Shown here: positions 8,446-16,424 of the stretch, in pieces | Layout: every line of letters starts with the position of its first letter | Position numbering within the stretch: position 1 is the first letter of the stretch | Source of the DNA: Tengunoibacter tsumagoiensis | Lineage (GTDB): Bacteria > Chloroflexota > Ktedonobacteria > Ktedonobacterales > Ktedonobacteraceae | NCBI RefSeq assembly: GCF_003967535.1 | Contig: NZ_BIFR01000002.1 | Span: 1,302,001 to 1,366,000, forward strand | Reading direction: 5' to 3' | Length of the DNA: 64,000 nucleotides | Notes under the pieces: generated by a model | What the model was told of the DNA's origin: nothing | Databases searched by the model: none | Seen by the model: only the letters and a program-made list of their open reading frames with translations | Translations under genes and position numbers: made by a program

Positions 8446-9716
8446 GTAGGGGAAAGACTTTTCTTCTGGCTCTGCTCGATGATCTCAACTGCTCGTGCAA
8501 TGCCGTTCTCAGCGCGGATACGCTGACCAAGTGTGGCCGCCTTCGCACGCATCGCGTTATCGTTCATGGCCTGCTCGATAGCATGAGTGAGCCTGTCGGC
8601 GGTGAGATTTTTGCGCAGGATCGGTTGCGGTCCGACGCCGAGCTGGTGGACGCGCCGACCCCAGAATGGCTGGTCGGCGAAGAAGGGGACAATGATCGAG
8701 GGAACTCCTGCCGCCAGTCCCGCTGCGGTGGTACCGACGCCACCGTGATGGACGACCGCCGCCATGCGTGGGAAGAGCCAGCTATGCGGGATCGACTGTG
8801 TCATGTAGACATTCGACGGCAACTGCTCTTTTTTGAGGCCGCCCCAGCCTTCATAGACCACGCCGCGCTGGCCGGTGCGCTCCAATGCTTGTAGGACCAG
8901 GTCCGCTGTCTCTTCTGGCTTGCTATTAGTCATGCTGCCGAAGCCGACATAGACCGGTGCGGGACCCGCTTGCAAGAATTGCACAAACTCGGTGGGTGGC
9001 TCCCAGCCTTCGGATGGCTCGAGAAACCAGTAGCCAGTGACGTGTTGCGATGCATCCCAATCGTGTGGTCGTGGAATAACATGCTGGCTATAGCCGTAGA
9101 GTGTTGGCAGCTTGCTTTTGCGCAAAGCGGAGAAGGGTCCCCAGAACGAGGATGGTTTCAGGTGCAGCGCCTGTGTGCGAACTTTCGTATCTCCGCCACG
9201 GAACGATTGCCACATCATCTGCTGCGCGATAGAGTGGGATGGCTTGTTGAGCCATCGGGTCAGTGGAGACTGTGGCAGGGGCGTCAGCGCGCTGGGAAAC
9301 TCGCTGGTCGGATGGAAAGGAACCAGGTAAGCAAGCAGGAGTGGGATGTTGAGATACTCCGAAAGCGAAGCGCCGCCGGCGATGCCACTGAGCCCACCCA
9401 GCAGAAGATCTGACCCTTCACAGGCGCGTATGCTGGTCTCAATGCCCTGTAGCGCCTGCTTTTCGGATGCTTCCCGCATACGTGCCAGAACGGTGAGCAT
9501 GTTTCCTTTGTCTAAGAGCCCTTGCATCTCTTTGGCGACAGCCTCAGCACTACCGCCAGTCGAAAAAGCCTCCAGGCCATACTCGGTGATCAGCGATTGA
9601 AAATCGTCTGAAGTCACGACGCGAACAGCGTGACCTGCATCCTTCAAGCCCTTGCCCAGCGCTACATAAGGCTGAACGTCGCCACGGCTCCCTCCGGCAA
9701 TAATCGTAATCTGCAT
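8394..9716 (-). CDS. UGT-type (GT1) glycosyltransferase
   Basis: This roughly 440-aa GT-B glycosyltransferase transfers a sugar from a nucleotide donor to a small-molecule acceptor. Evidence is the N-terminal MQITIIAGGSRGDVQPYVALGKGL (sterol/macrolide glucosyltransferase type) and the donor-binding C-terminal block: VYVGFGSM, then QSIPHSWLFPRMAAVVHHGGVGTT with the conserved HHGGVGT, then GVPSIIVPFFADQPFWGRRV. The start at ATG 9716 has an AGGAG site; the longer frame overlaps the upstream gene. The last ~22 residues (after EIIEQSQKK) are low-complexity and probably junction sequence from the deletion that removed most of the MFS gene. Context: TetR operon with a P450. Confidence 0.9.
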   Translation of the reverse strand: MQITIIAGGSRGDVQPYVALGKGLKDAGHAVRVVTSDDFQSLITEYGLEAFSTGGSAEAVAKEMQGLLDKGNMLTVLARMREASEKQALQGIETSIRACEGSDLLLGGLSGIAGGASLSEYLNIPLLLAYLVPFHPTSEFPSALTPLPQSPLTRWLNKPSHSIAQQMMWQSFRGGDTKVRTQALHLKPSSFWGPFSALRKSKLPTLYGYSQHVIPRPHDWDASQHVTGYWFLEPSEGWEPPTEFVQFLQAGPAPVYVGFGSMTNSKPEETADLVLQALERTGQRGVVYEGWGGLKKEQLPSNVYMTQSIPHSWLFPRMAAVVHHGGVGTTAAGLAAGVPSIIVPFFADQPFWGRRVHQLGVGPQPILRKNLTADRLTHAIEQAMNDNAMRAKAATLGQRIRAENGIARAVEIIEQSQKKSLSPTRRRSPPTSSLSESGHR

Positions 9717-9772
9717 AACGTGTGTACTCCTGTCTTTATTTGTATGCTTGAACGGTAGTCCGTATGTCTGTA

Positions 9773-10669
9773 CTAGACGGCCGTTGGCGTCTCTGAAAAA
9801 GAGACATTGTTTGATGTTGTCGTGCTGTTGATTGGTGTGATGCCAATCTGCATCCCATAGTGGGCAAAGAGATACCACATTGCTAGCGAGCCGACGACAA
9901 TGGTGAATAAGCCAGGCAGGACCAGCAAGATCAGGCCCAGACTGCTTACAAGGAGCGTGATGATTCCCAGCAGGAAGAGATTGAGTATGAGGATACTCGT
10001 GGTGGCGCTGTGCTGGAGAAGAAGCGTGATACTGGTCGTTGGTGAGAAGAGTCCCTGTTGCATGATCGCCTGACGTACTCCTCCCAGGCCCAGGCCAAGC
10101 CCGATGACAGAGATGAGCAGAGTGAGGAGAACGTACAGCACGATAGCTGCAGCGTTTGGTCTGCTAAAGTTCGCACCTGACACAACTGCTTGCAAGACAA
10201 AGATGGCCAGAATCATCACGAAAAGCGGTACGATCTTTGCGAAGATGGAGCCAGGTTTTGGTGCCGGCTTGACTGCGGCTCCTGTTTGTGTCTGCTTGCG
10301 TCTGCTCATGAGCAAGCCTCCAACGATGGCAATCAGAGGGGAGAGGATAAGGCTCAATGTCCCCATGCTGCTGGTGTTCACACGGAGACCAATTGTGCTC
10401 ATTCCTATGATGGCTCCAGTTATAAGGATGGGCAGGCAGTAGAGGAGTCCAGCCAGTATCATGCGCAGACCATTGCCGAGTGCCTGTAGCCAGCGTATTG
10501 GTGGCAGATTGGCCTCTCCGGCGTAGACGGCCCGCACGATCTCGAGGCCATAGCCAAGGAGCATCAGCTGACCGATAACAGGAAGCAATTGCAGTAGTGT
10601 GAGAGCGAGAAGGCGGCGGGTCCAGCCCCTCCCCTGAAAAGGATAACGTAATGCCCGTGTCAGGATCAT
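9773..10669 (-). CDS. DUF4013-like multi-pass membrane protein
   Basis: This 298-aa membrane protein starts MILTRALRYPFQGRGWTRRLL. Then come five to six long hydrophobic segments, a cytosolic Gln/Lys-rich linker (RRKQTQTGAAVKPAPKPG) near residue 125, and a Ser/Thr-rich C-terminus. The 'ALRYPF....W..RLL....L...PVIG.....GY.LE' opening matches what I know of the DUF4013 membrane family; its function is unknown. The start ATG 10669 lies 12 nt beyond the TetR stop, so the two genes are probably co-transcribed. It may be a permease-like or envelope partner for the glycosyltransferase/P450 pathway, which is only an inference. Confidence 0.75.
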   Translation of the reverse strand: MILTRALRYPFQGRGWTRRLLALTLLQLLPVIGQLMLLGYGLEIVRAVYAGEANLPPIRWLQALGNGLRMILAGLLYCLPILITGAIIGMSTIGLRVNTSSMGTLSLILSPLIAIVGGLLMSRRKQTQTGAAVKPAPKPGSIFAKIVPLFVMILAIFVLQAVVSGANFSRPNAAAIVLYVLLTLLISVIGLGLGLGGVRQAIMQQGLFSPTTSITLLLQHSATTSILILNLFLLGIITLLVSSLGLILLVLPGLFTIVVGSLAMWYLFAHYGMQIGITPINSTTTSNNVSFSETPTAV

Positions 10670-10681
10670 GGTTCAGTTCTC

Positions 10682-11308
10682 CTACAATGGTTCTTTTTTG
10701 ATGCCGTTGACAATCAGTGAGGCAATCGTATCAGGCAATTCATCCCATTGTGCTTCAAGTGTTTGATCGCCCATGCTCTGTTCTAGCAACAGGCCAAGGA
10801 TCATTCCTGCAATGGCACGTATCGTCAGATCAATATTTTGTGGTGAGATCACACCTTGTTCTGACCAGCGGCGCAGGTATGCTTCACCTCCTTGCAGCAT
10901 CGGTCCCAGCACCTGTTGATGAAACCGTTCGCGTAGCTCCTGATTGACCAGAATCTCCGAGATAATCACTTTAAAGAGTTCAAAATTATCTTTTTTAAAG
11001 GCCATCAATGGCTGGAGCATAAAGGCCTTCATAACGCTATGAATGTCTGCATCGGATTCTAGCAAAAAGCTCATCTCCTGTTGAGCTCGCGTTCTTGGGG
11101 GCTCAAGGATGCCAAGCAAGAGCGCCGTCTTATTTTCGAAGTATTTATAGATCGTTCCATCCGCCAGATCAGCCTCGCGCGCGATATCTTTAATGGTCGT
11201 CGTATGGAAGCCTTTCTGCGCGAACACCTTGATCGCCGCATCGAGAATCTGGGCGCGCCGGGCTACAGCCAACTGCTCTTGTAGGGACGCTTTCACGGGA
11301 TCTTTCAT
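10682..11308 (-). CDS. TetR/AcrR-family repressor
   Basis: This 208-aa TetR repressor has its N-terminal helix-turn-helix in RAQILDAAIKVFAQKGFHTTTIKDIAREADLADGTIYKYFENK (residues ~18-60). The rest is an all-helical ligand-binding/dimerisation domain. The start ATG 11308 (MKDPVKASL) has AAGGAGG 8 nt upstream. It heads a minus-strand operon: TetR, DUF4013-like, glycosyltransferase, MFS stump, P450, DoxX. Two inverted repeats immediately upstream (11331-11365) are the likely operators, so it probably represses itself and the operon until a small-molecule inducer binds. Confidence 0.92.
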   Translation of the reverse strand: MKDPVKASLQEQLAVARRAQILDAAIKVFAQKGFHTTTIKDIAREADLADGTIYKYFENKTALLLGILEPPRTRAQQEMSFLLESDADIHSVMKAFMLQPLMAFKKDNFELFKVIISEILVNQELRERFHQQVLGPMLQGGEAYLRRWSEQGVISPQNIDLTIRAIAGMILGLLLEQSMGDQTLEAQWDELPDTIASLIVNGIKKEPL

Positions 11309-11330
11309 AAGTCTGCCTCCTTTTTGTGAA

Positions 11331-11365
11331 TGAATGATCATTCACAGTGAATGAGTGTGCATTCA
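11331..11365 (-). promoter_or_regulatory. Tandem palindromic TetR operators
   Basis: A perfect 14-bp palindrome TGAATGATCATTCA lies at 11331-11344. It is followed at 11348-11365 by a second inverted repeat, TGAATG-N6-CATTCA. Both use the half-site TGAATG and lie 22-57 nt upstream of the TetR start codon, the standard position for TetR autoregulation. A long A/T-rich stretch follows upstream that could hold the promoter. Confidence 0.7.
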
Positions 11366-11583
11366 TTATGATAATAGAAAGATGTCAGGTTGTCAAGACT
11401 TGCGAAGGTTGCTCTGGCCTTTCTGATGGAAGAACCAATTGCCTCCAGCGCGTTCCAGGCATTCATTGCAGTCACTCGACAGGTCCTGATGGAGCCTCTT
11501 GAGCAATGAGACGCTGCAAGAGGTGCTTCACCAGGGCTTGAGTCGTGGTAAGGTAGGGACACAGCATTGGGAACATTTCATGC

Positions 11584-12294
11584 TTATTCCACGCTGCAAT
11601 CTCTCTTTTCTGCTCTCTCTTTGTGCTGTTGTGCCAGGAATGTAAGCAGTTGAGCGCGCTCGCGATTGTTTTTTACAATAATGAGTTTCTGCTTGTATTT
11701 TTCGAGATACTGATATAAAAACGCTCTTGTAGGTGGGCTGACAACCTCTCTCCCATACGCCTCAAGGCGCATGAGCAAACGCTCGGCATCAGGCGGCTCT
11801 GTGTCTGCTCTTTGGTCTTCGAGGCAGCGGCTCATCGCTTCTACGACCTGCTGGTCACACTGATTGAAGTAGAATTGGCGGGTATCTCTCATAAATGAGA
11901 TGAGAGACTTGATTCCTGGATGAGGATTGTTTCCTAGCAGGCTTTTGATGATATGACGGCGTATGATGCGAGAGGCCGCCATTCTCCAGGACACCTGAAG
12001 CAAGATGATATAGTCCGCATCATGAAGCATGGGTTCGGTCCAAAGAGCTGAGTTGCCTTCGATGACCCAGCCTGGAAGCGTGGTAAATTTGAAGGCACTC
12101 TTTATCGAGGTTCTATTGAGCCAGTCTCTCTCGTCTGTCCAGCTTTCCCTGGCAGGGACGTCCAGTTCGTCGATCCACTTTCCTCTACCAAGTGTGTCCA
12201 GTTCGTAAAAGGGAAGACCGAATTTGGCACCGATTTCTGCTCCTAGCGTTGTTTTCCCGCTGCCAGAGCCTCCTACGATGTGGATTTTGAGCAT
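11584..12294 (-). CDS. P-loop adenylate-kinase-like / topology-modulation family ATPase
   Basis: This 236-aa cytosolic P-loop protein has a Walker A at residues 7-15 (VGGSGSGKTTLG). It then has the FGLPFYELDTLGRGKWIDELD and WVIEGNSALWTEPMLHDADYIILLQVSW blocks seen in small adenylate-kinase-like 'topology modulation' proteins. There, an Arg-rich lid-like helix (RMAASRIIRRHIIKSLLG) follows. The likely activity is nucleoside or nucleotide phosphorylation, but the substrate is unknown. The C-terminal ~45 residues are Lys-rich and helical. It starts at MLKIHIV, 12294. No close neighbour on the same strand suggests an operon, so it is probably monocistronic. Confidence 0.75.
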   Translation of the reverse strand: MLKIHIVGGSGSGKTTLGAEIGAKFGLPFYELDTLGRGKWIDELDVPARESWTDERDWLNRTSIKSAFKFTTLPGWVIEGNSALWTEPMLHDADYIILLQVSWRMAASRIIRRHIIKSLLGNNPHPGIKSLISFMRDTRQFYFNQCDQQVVEAMSRCLEDQRADTEPPDAERLLMRLEAYGREVVSPPTRAFLYQYLEKYKQKLIIVKNNRERAQLLTFLAQQHKERAEKRDCSVE

Positions 12295-12517
12295 GACACG
12301 TCCTTCCTTTGAAGTGTCTTCTTCTCTCTAAAGGGAAACACCTTGCACTATGGCCAAAAGAGTTGAGAAATTCTTTCAATAGCTTCTATGAAGGGAGCAC
12401 CTTTTCACCTCAGCTTGATAGTAGGAACGAACCAACACTCGTGCCCCGCGTAAAACATCAAAAAGAGGAATCAACGGGCAATCTTTCCAATGGACCCTCC
12501 TCAATGAAGAATGCTTG

Positions 12518-12560
12518 GAAAACTATGTGAGACATGACATGTTTGTCTCACATAGTTTTC
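12518..12560 (-). terminator. Perfect 17-bp inverted repeat, terminator-like
   Basis: GAAAACTATGTGAGACA at 12518-12534 is perfectly inverted at 12544-12560 with a 9-nt loop. It lies 20 nt beyond the stop codon of the minus-strand nucleotidyltransferase gene. In both directions the outer base pairs are A/T-rich, but no uninterrupted U tract follows, so termination is probable rather than certain. Confidence 0.55.
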
Positions 12561-12580
12561 GGTAGAGAGATGTAATTCCT

Positions 12581-13387
12581 CTATAGTTCCGTTAGTAGCT
12601 CAAGACGTTTCTCCACAACCACACGTGGATTTTGAGGAGCAGAGCCGCCCATTTCCACCACACTCGGCATCAGGTTCTCCATCTTATCGCATAAGCGACG
12701 GAGGGCTGCGATCTGCTCTTCTTGCGTCGTATAAAGTTGAATGCGCGAAGCTTTCGTGAACTGAGGGTATTCGCCCTTGAGTGCTGCTTGTACCTCGCGT
12801 ATGCTCTCCTCAAGCCACATCAGGAGCATATGGTATTGCGACAGGTGGCCCTTGAGAAGATTCTGGACGTTACTGGCAGCAATCATCCAGAAGAAGCCAA
12901 TCTGTATTGAGGCTCGTTGCATACTCTCCTCAATGCTTTCAACTTTTGATGCGGGGGGATCAGGCAGGCCAACTCTATCGAAGAGCAGGTGGCATGGGCG
13001 TTCCTGGTACGCTTTCGCCTGGGGAATCAACATCCAGTCAACGTTCTGCCCAGATTCCTGGTACGCAACATAGGTGAACGTGCCACCCATGATATTATTC
13101 CCATGTGAATCAAAAATGATGGCAGGTGTTCCAAACTGTCTGAACAGTGCCAACCGTTCAGGAGTCGTTTTCGCTCCAGATTGCCAGGGTTTAGCACACA
13201 GACTCTCGCTATATGCCTCAGCGACGACGACATGAACATCCAGATCACTCTGCCAGGTTTTCTCGCCACGCCCATAGCTGCCAGCCAACCACGCCGCAAC
13301 AAAACGCTCATCATTGTGCAGGCTCTCTGTTATCTTTGCCAGGAGACATTCGCGCGTCTGCACAAATACTTCTCGTTTACTTGACAT
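12581..13387 (-). CDS. Nucleotidyltransferase-domain protein (aminoglycoside adenylyltransferase-like)
   Basis: This 268-aa protein has a Pol-beta-type nucleotidyltransferase core: AAWLAGSYGRGEKTWQSDLDVHVVV at ~31-56, containing the GSxxRG-type loop and the DxD metal-binding Asp pair (SDLDVHV). This is the arrangement in aminoglycoside nucleotidyltransferases, which attach AMP to the drug. The C-terminal half is helical (IGFFWMIAASNVQNLLKGH...) and fits a substrate-binding bundle. The substrate cannot be assigned. The start at ATG 13387 has only a weak upstream purine-rich site. It ends just before the inverted repeat at 12518-12560. Confidence 0.8.
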   Translation of the reverse strand: MSSKREVFVQTRECLLAKITESLHNDERFVAAWLAGSYGRGEKTWQSDLDVHVVVAEAYSESLCAKPWQSGAKTTPERLALFRQFGTPAIIFDSHGNNIMGGTFTYVAYQESGQNVDWMLIPQAKAYQERPCHLLFDRVGLPDPPASKVESIEESMQRASIQIGFFWMIAASNVQNLLKGHLSQYHMLLMWLEESIREVQAALKGEYPQFTKASRIQLYTTQEEQIAALRRLCDKMENLMPSVVEMGGSAPQNPRVVVEKRLELLTEL

Positions 13388-13497
13388 CTTTTCTGTTCCG
13401 TTTCTTTATTCGCTCGTAACGCCGACGTCATTCTGAGCCGATGGAAGGCTGAAATGACGGCTTTTTTAGATGCAAAGAAATGACCATTTGTTTTGCT

Positions 13498-13626
13498 TCA
13501 ATGGGACATCAGATTGAGCCAGACCACTGCCTGTTCAGAGATGAGCTTGAGGAGATTCGCCTCGTAGAATTCACGTATGAGCTCGTGATGTCTGACCAAT
13601 TCATAATGCTTTGTGATGGATGACAT
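13498..13626 (-). CDS. Possible 42-aa small protein
   Basis: A short frame begins at ATG 13626 with AAAGAGG 7 nt upstream. The peptide (MSSITKHYELVRHHELIREF... ending VWLNLMSH) is a predicted amphipathic helix, rich in Glu, His and Leu, without low-complexity bias. No homologue is recognised. It is the only stretch with coding character in the roughly 800 bases between the nucleotidyltransferase gene and the promoter at 14209. It could be a small regulatory protein or a chance frame. Confidence 0.3.
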   Translation of the reverse strand: MSSITKHYELVRHHELIREFYEANLLKLISEQAVVWLNLMSH

Positions 13627-14208
13627 GTGGAAACCTCTTTCCGTGAGAAAAACAGAACTATTGTAGCAAGACGTTGTGGGAACGATGGAGCGGAAAGAGA
13701 TGATGGAGAATCAGGCATGTGCCTGTAAGAGCGCACTCGACGCTCTTTACCAGAAAAAAGGCAGCATGAACCTGTAAGGTGGGGAAATGGGGAAAATCAG
13801 CAATGTGCTTGCCGGAGTTCCAAACCAAACACCTGTGTTGCCGTGCGCTTCTCCATACCTCTGAGCACCATCGAATGCTTGCGCTGCTATTCGCTGGATT
13901 CTCTTCAGCAAATCTGAAAGAATCGCCATGTGATGATAGACCCAACCAGGTAGAGAAAGATTGAGCAATCATCCCCCCGGAAAGATACAGAGAATAGCGA
14001 GGAGCAAGAATAGTGGTGTTTGTTTCAATACATGAAAATGAAACAGAATGGAGTTAGCGGTTATCTGGCATAGATGTAGGAACCTCCAAAGAATACTGAA
14101 TGCCTAATCAGTATACAGTCTCATCTCTGCATCTGTCAAGAAGTAGTATGCTACACATAGGGATTCGCGAAAATCAGCGAGGAGGTAAAAAAAGAGTCAA
14201 TCCAGTAG
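13627..14208. other. Gap without recognisable gene
   Basis: About 580 bases carry only short overlapping frames on both strands with no family similarity, conserved start site or repeat structure. I see no RNA gene. It separates the small frame at 13498-13626 from the promoter of the MBL-fold hydrolase gene. Confidence 0.5.
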
Positions 14209-14239
14209 TTGGCACTTCATATAACAAGCGTGCTATAAT
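14209..14239 (+). promoter_or_regulatory. Sigma-70-type promoter with extended -10 for MBL hydrolase
   Basis: TTGGCA at 14209-14214 and a perfect TATAAT at 14234-14239 are separated by 19 nt. The -10 box is preceded by TGC (extended -10). It points into the structured leader and the MBL-fold gene at 14401. The transcript would start near 14246. Confidence 0.6.
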
Positions 14240-14279
14240 CTATTCATCGAGCAAATCGATAAGAGCAAGTAATCCACGT

Positions 14280-14379
14280 GCTACCATACTGTCAAGCCCA
14301 ACAGGAAACTGGTAGCTTCCACAACAATGATCCTGCAGAGTAAGCCTTTCAACTCGCTTGCCCTCGGGATCATTGTTGT
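14280..14379 (+). promoter_or_regulatory. Structured 5' leader with two stems upstream of MBL hydrolase
   Basis: Two inverted repeats lie in the roughly 155-nt untranslated leader. GCTACCA (14280-14286) pairs with TGGTAGC (14310-14316), with an inner CTGT/ACAG pairing. A 13-bp perfect stem pairs ACAACAATGATCC (14321-14333) with GGATCATTGTTGT (14367-14379). The second stem ends 21 nt before the start codon and is not followed by a U tract, so control of translation or RNA stability is more likely than termination. The leader matches no riboswitch class that I can recognise. Confidence 0.45.
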
Positions 14380-14400
14380 GTGTTGTGAAAAGGGAAAAAA

Positions 14401-15228
14401 ATGGCTGATTTGACTATTCAGGAGATTGTTCCAGGAGTGAATGCAGCCCTTGGAGGTGTTTGCAATCGCGGTCTGATCTCACAAGGTGGAAGTGTCCTCG
14501 TCATCGATTCTGGGATTGCTGTGACCGAAGCAGCGCCTTTACGTGCTGCTGCACAAGAACGTCGGAAAGACGGAGCACTGTACCTTTTTAATACACATCC
14601 CCATGGCGATCATGTCTATGGGAACCAGGTATTTACGGACAACCCTATCATCGCACACGAAGGGGTACGAAATAATCTGATTACTCATGGAGAGGAGACA
14701 CTTGCTGCCTGGCGCCAGAATCAGGATATGGCTGCATTGATAAGCGATGTGGTTATTACGCCTCCTACGCTGACCTTCCGAGACCATCTGACCCTGTTCG
14801 TTGGTGATATTGAAGTGCAATTGCGCTATCTTGCCCGGGCACATAGCCTGAGCGATAGCGTCGCGTGGTTACCTCAATCTCGCACTCTCTTTACTGGCGA
14901 TCTCCTCTTCAATACCTTTGTTCCAGCGCTACCTCGCGGTGGAAGTGTGGAGAACTGGATTCAGGCGCTGGAAAAGCTCATAGCTCTGGAAGCCGAGCAC
15001 GTCATTCCCGGCCACGGACCGATCCAAACGGCGGAAGCTCTGACGGACCTACGACGCTGGTTTCTCTTCCTGCGTACCCAGGTTGGGGAAGCGCTTGCCA
15101 GCGACTGGGATCGGGAGACGACCATCGCCAACATCGTGCCGCAGCTCCAGAAATTTGACCCGCGCGGCAATGAAGAACGTCTTCCAAACGTTATCGGGCA
15201 GGCCTTCGATGAATTAAGCAAGGCATAA
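14401..15228 (+). CDS. MBL-fold metallo-hydrolase
   Basis: This 275-aa metallo-beta-lactamase-fold hydrolase binds zinc. The signature HPHGDHVYGN (residues ~66-75, HxHxDH) is clear. Further metal ligands are likely in RYLARAHSLSDSVAW, TLFTGDLLFNTF and the C-terminal VIPGHGP. The N-terminal half (VNAALGGVCNRGLISQGGSVLVIDSG) fits the 'quinoprotein relay / PqqB-like' MBL subgroup rather than true beta-lactamases. It is probably cytosolic, with no signal peptide. It has its own promoter and structured leader, plus an AAAAGGG site before ATG. The substrate is unknown. Confidence 0.88.
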   Translation: MADLTIQEIVPGVNAALGGVCNRGLISQGGSVLVIDSGIAVTEAAPLRAAAQERRKDGALYLFNTHPHGDHVYGNQVFTDNPIIAHEGVRNNLITHGEETLAAWRQNQDMAALISDVVITPPTLTFRDHLTLFVGDIEVQLRYLARAHSLSDSVAWLPQSRTLFTGDLLFNTFVPALPRGGSVENWIQALEKLIALEAEHVIPGHGPIQTAEALTDLRRWFLFLRTQVGEALASDWDRETTIANIVPQLQKFDPRGNEERLPNVIGQAFDELSKA

Positions 15229-15394
15229 CTTTCTCTCTCCTTGCGGGAGGGTGATGCACTCACGCTCGTATGCTCAGCCTCCCGCGCCTCTCTCCTGGCT
15301 CCCTCAGGGCTTTACCACCCCAAAAAAACCTCGTTTTTTTCCTTCAAAAAGACTCCTCCCGCAAAAGGAGTAAGGAGTATGGCCAATTGCGAGC

Positions 15395-16180
15395 TTAGTG
15401 CACAATGCCTTGTTCATGAAGCCAGTTGAGCACGGCCATAGTACCTTCCTCTGGAGCCGTTTCCAGACCGTGATTCCCATGCTCGATTTCAAGATAATCA
15501 ACCGGTTGGTTGAGCCGTTTCAAAATCTCGTAGCCCAATCTGGCATCTGTACGCCGATAGATGTTATCTACCCCTCCTTGCAAGAAAAAGACAGGACATG
15601 TGATATTCTGTAGATGGTAGAGAGGCGCATTGCTCACGAAATCTTTGAAGAAATCGAGACCAAATTGCGTCCCATACAGTTCGACAGTCCCACCTGCAGA
15701 GAGTGTGTCCAGATGATCAACAAGCAATTTGGCGGGACCAGCAGGCATGTGAATGTAGTTTCCCAGCGCTGTAGCAACAGAGATAACAAACGCAAGCTGC
15801 GTAGGATACGTGATGGCACAACGCAGCACAGCCGTCGTCCCCGAGCTGATACCAAGCGCCCCGATGTTGTGTGGGTCAGCCCACTCCTGAGCCGCAACAT
15901 AGGTGCAGACATCACTGAGATTATCTGCCCATCGACCATAGGTCATGAAACGATAATCCCCACCGGTCTCTCCACAGCCAAAAAAATCAAAGGCGACAAC
16001 TGCCATCGACAACGCAATCAGGCGCTGGCATACCTGCTCGGCAAATACATTCAATGTTTTATCACCGCCCCAACCATGGCAGATAATAAGCACCGGCAAC
16101 TGCGCTTGCCATTCATCAGGAAGGTACACGATTCCACTATTCTGGTCACCAGTCTCCAGGCGAAATGTAGAGGTTTTCAT
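15395..16180 (-). CDS. Alpha/beta hydrolase
   Basis: This 261-aa serine hydrolase with an alpha/beta fold starts MKTSTFRLETGDQNSGIVYLP. It has the oxyanion-type HGWGGDK loop near residue 36, the nucleophile elbow GALGISSGTTAV (GxSxG), an acidic residue in FFLQGGVDNIYRRTDA, and the catalytic His in EIEHGNHGLE. The layout resembles dienelactone-hydrolase or acyl-peptidase-like small hydrolases acting on esters. The substrate is not known. It is soluble and has no signal peptide. It is convergent with the MBL gene, with 166 nt between their ends. Confidence 0.85.
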   Translation of the reverse strand: MKTSTFRLETGDQNSGIVYLPDEWQAQLPVLIICHGWGGDKTLNVFAEQVCQRLIALSMAVVAFDFFGCGETGGDYRFMTYGRWADNLSDVCTYVAAQEWADPHNIGALGISSGTTAVLRCAITYPTQLAFVISVATALGNYIHMPAGPAKLLVDHLDTLSAGGTVELYGTQFGLDFFKDFVSNAPLYHLQNITCPVFFLQGGVDNIYRRTDARLGYEILKRLNQPVDYLEIEHGNHGLETAPEEGTMAVLNWLHEQGIVH

Positions 16181-16424
16181 ACGCTCGTCCTTTCATAGAT
16201 ATCAATACATAATCTTTGTGCTTCGTATGTGTCTATGGCAAAAAAACAGGCGTGGAAATTCTTCATGATAGTTGCGTATTTTTGATCAGGATCAGGAGGA
16301 GTATGTCTCAACATCAATTGCTCAATAAGCAAACGTATGTACGCATTGACGAACCTGCAAGCAGGATGGGAGCCACAGTCGTACATAGTGATTGGGCATA
16401 GAATATCATACAGAAAAAGAGAAA
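16181..16424. other. Short intergenic stretch
   Basis: These 244 bases lie between two minus-strand genes. One open minus-strand frame runs through (up to 83 codons) but has no recognisable domain or start signal. I call no gene here. Confidence 0.4.

Noticed and set aside
8394..8548. N-terminal 35 codons of the 139-aa MFS frame
   Set aside because: They overlap the glycosyltransferase C-terminus in another frame; only the residues after PDAARH match MFS tails.
14250..14400. T-box leader for the MBL hydrolase
   Set aside because: An AGCAAGTAA stretch lies near the start, but the conserved antiterminator T-box sequence and terminator U tract are absent, and the gene is not an aminoacylation or amino-acid gene.
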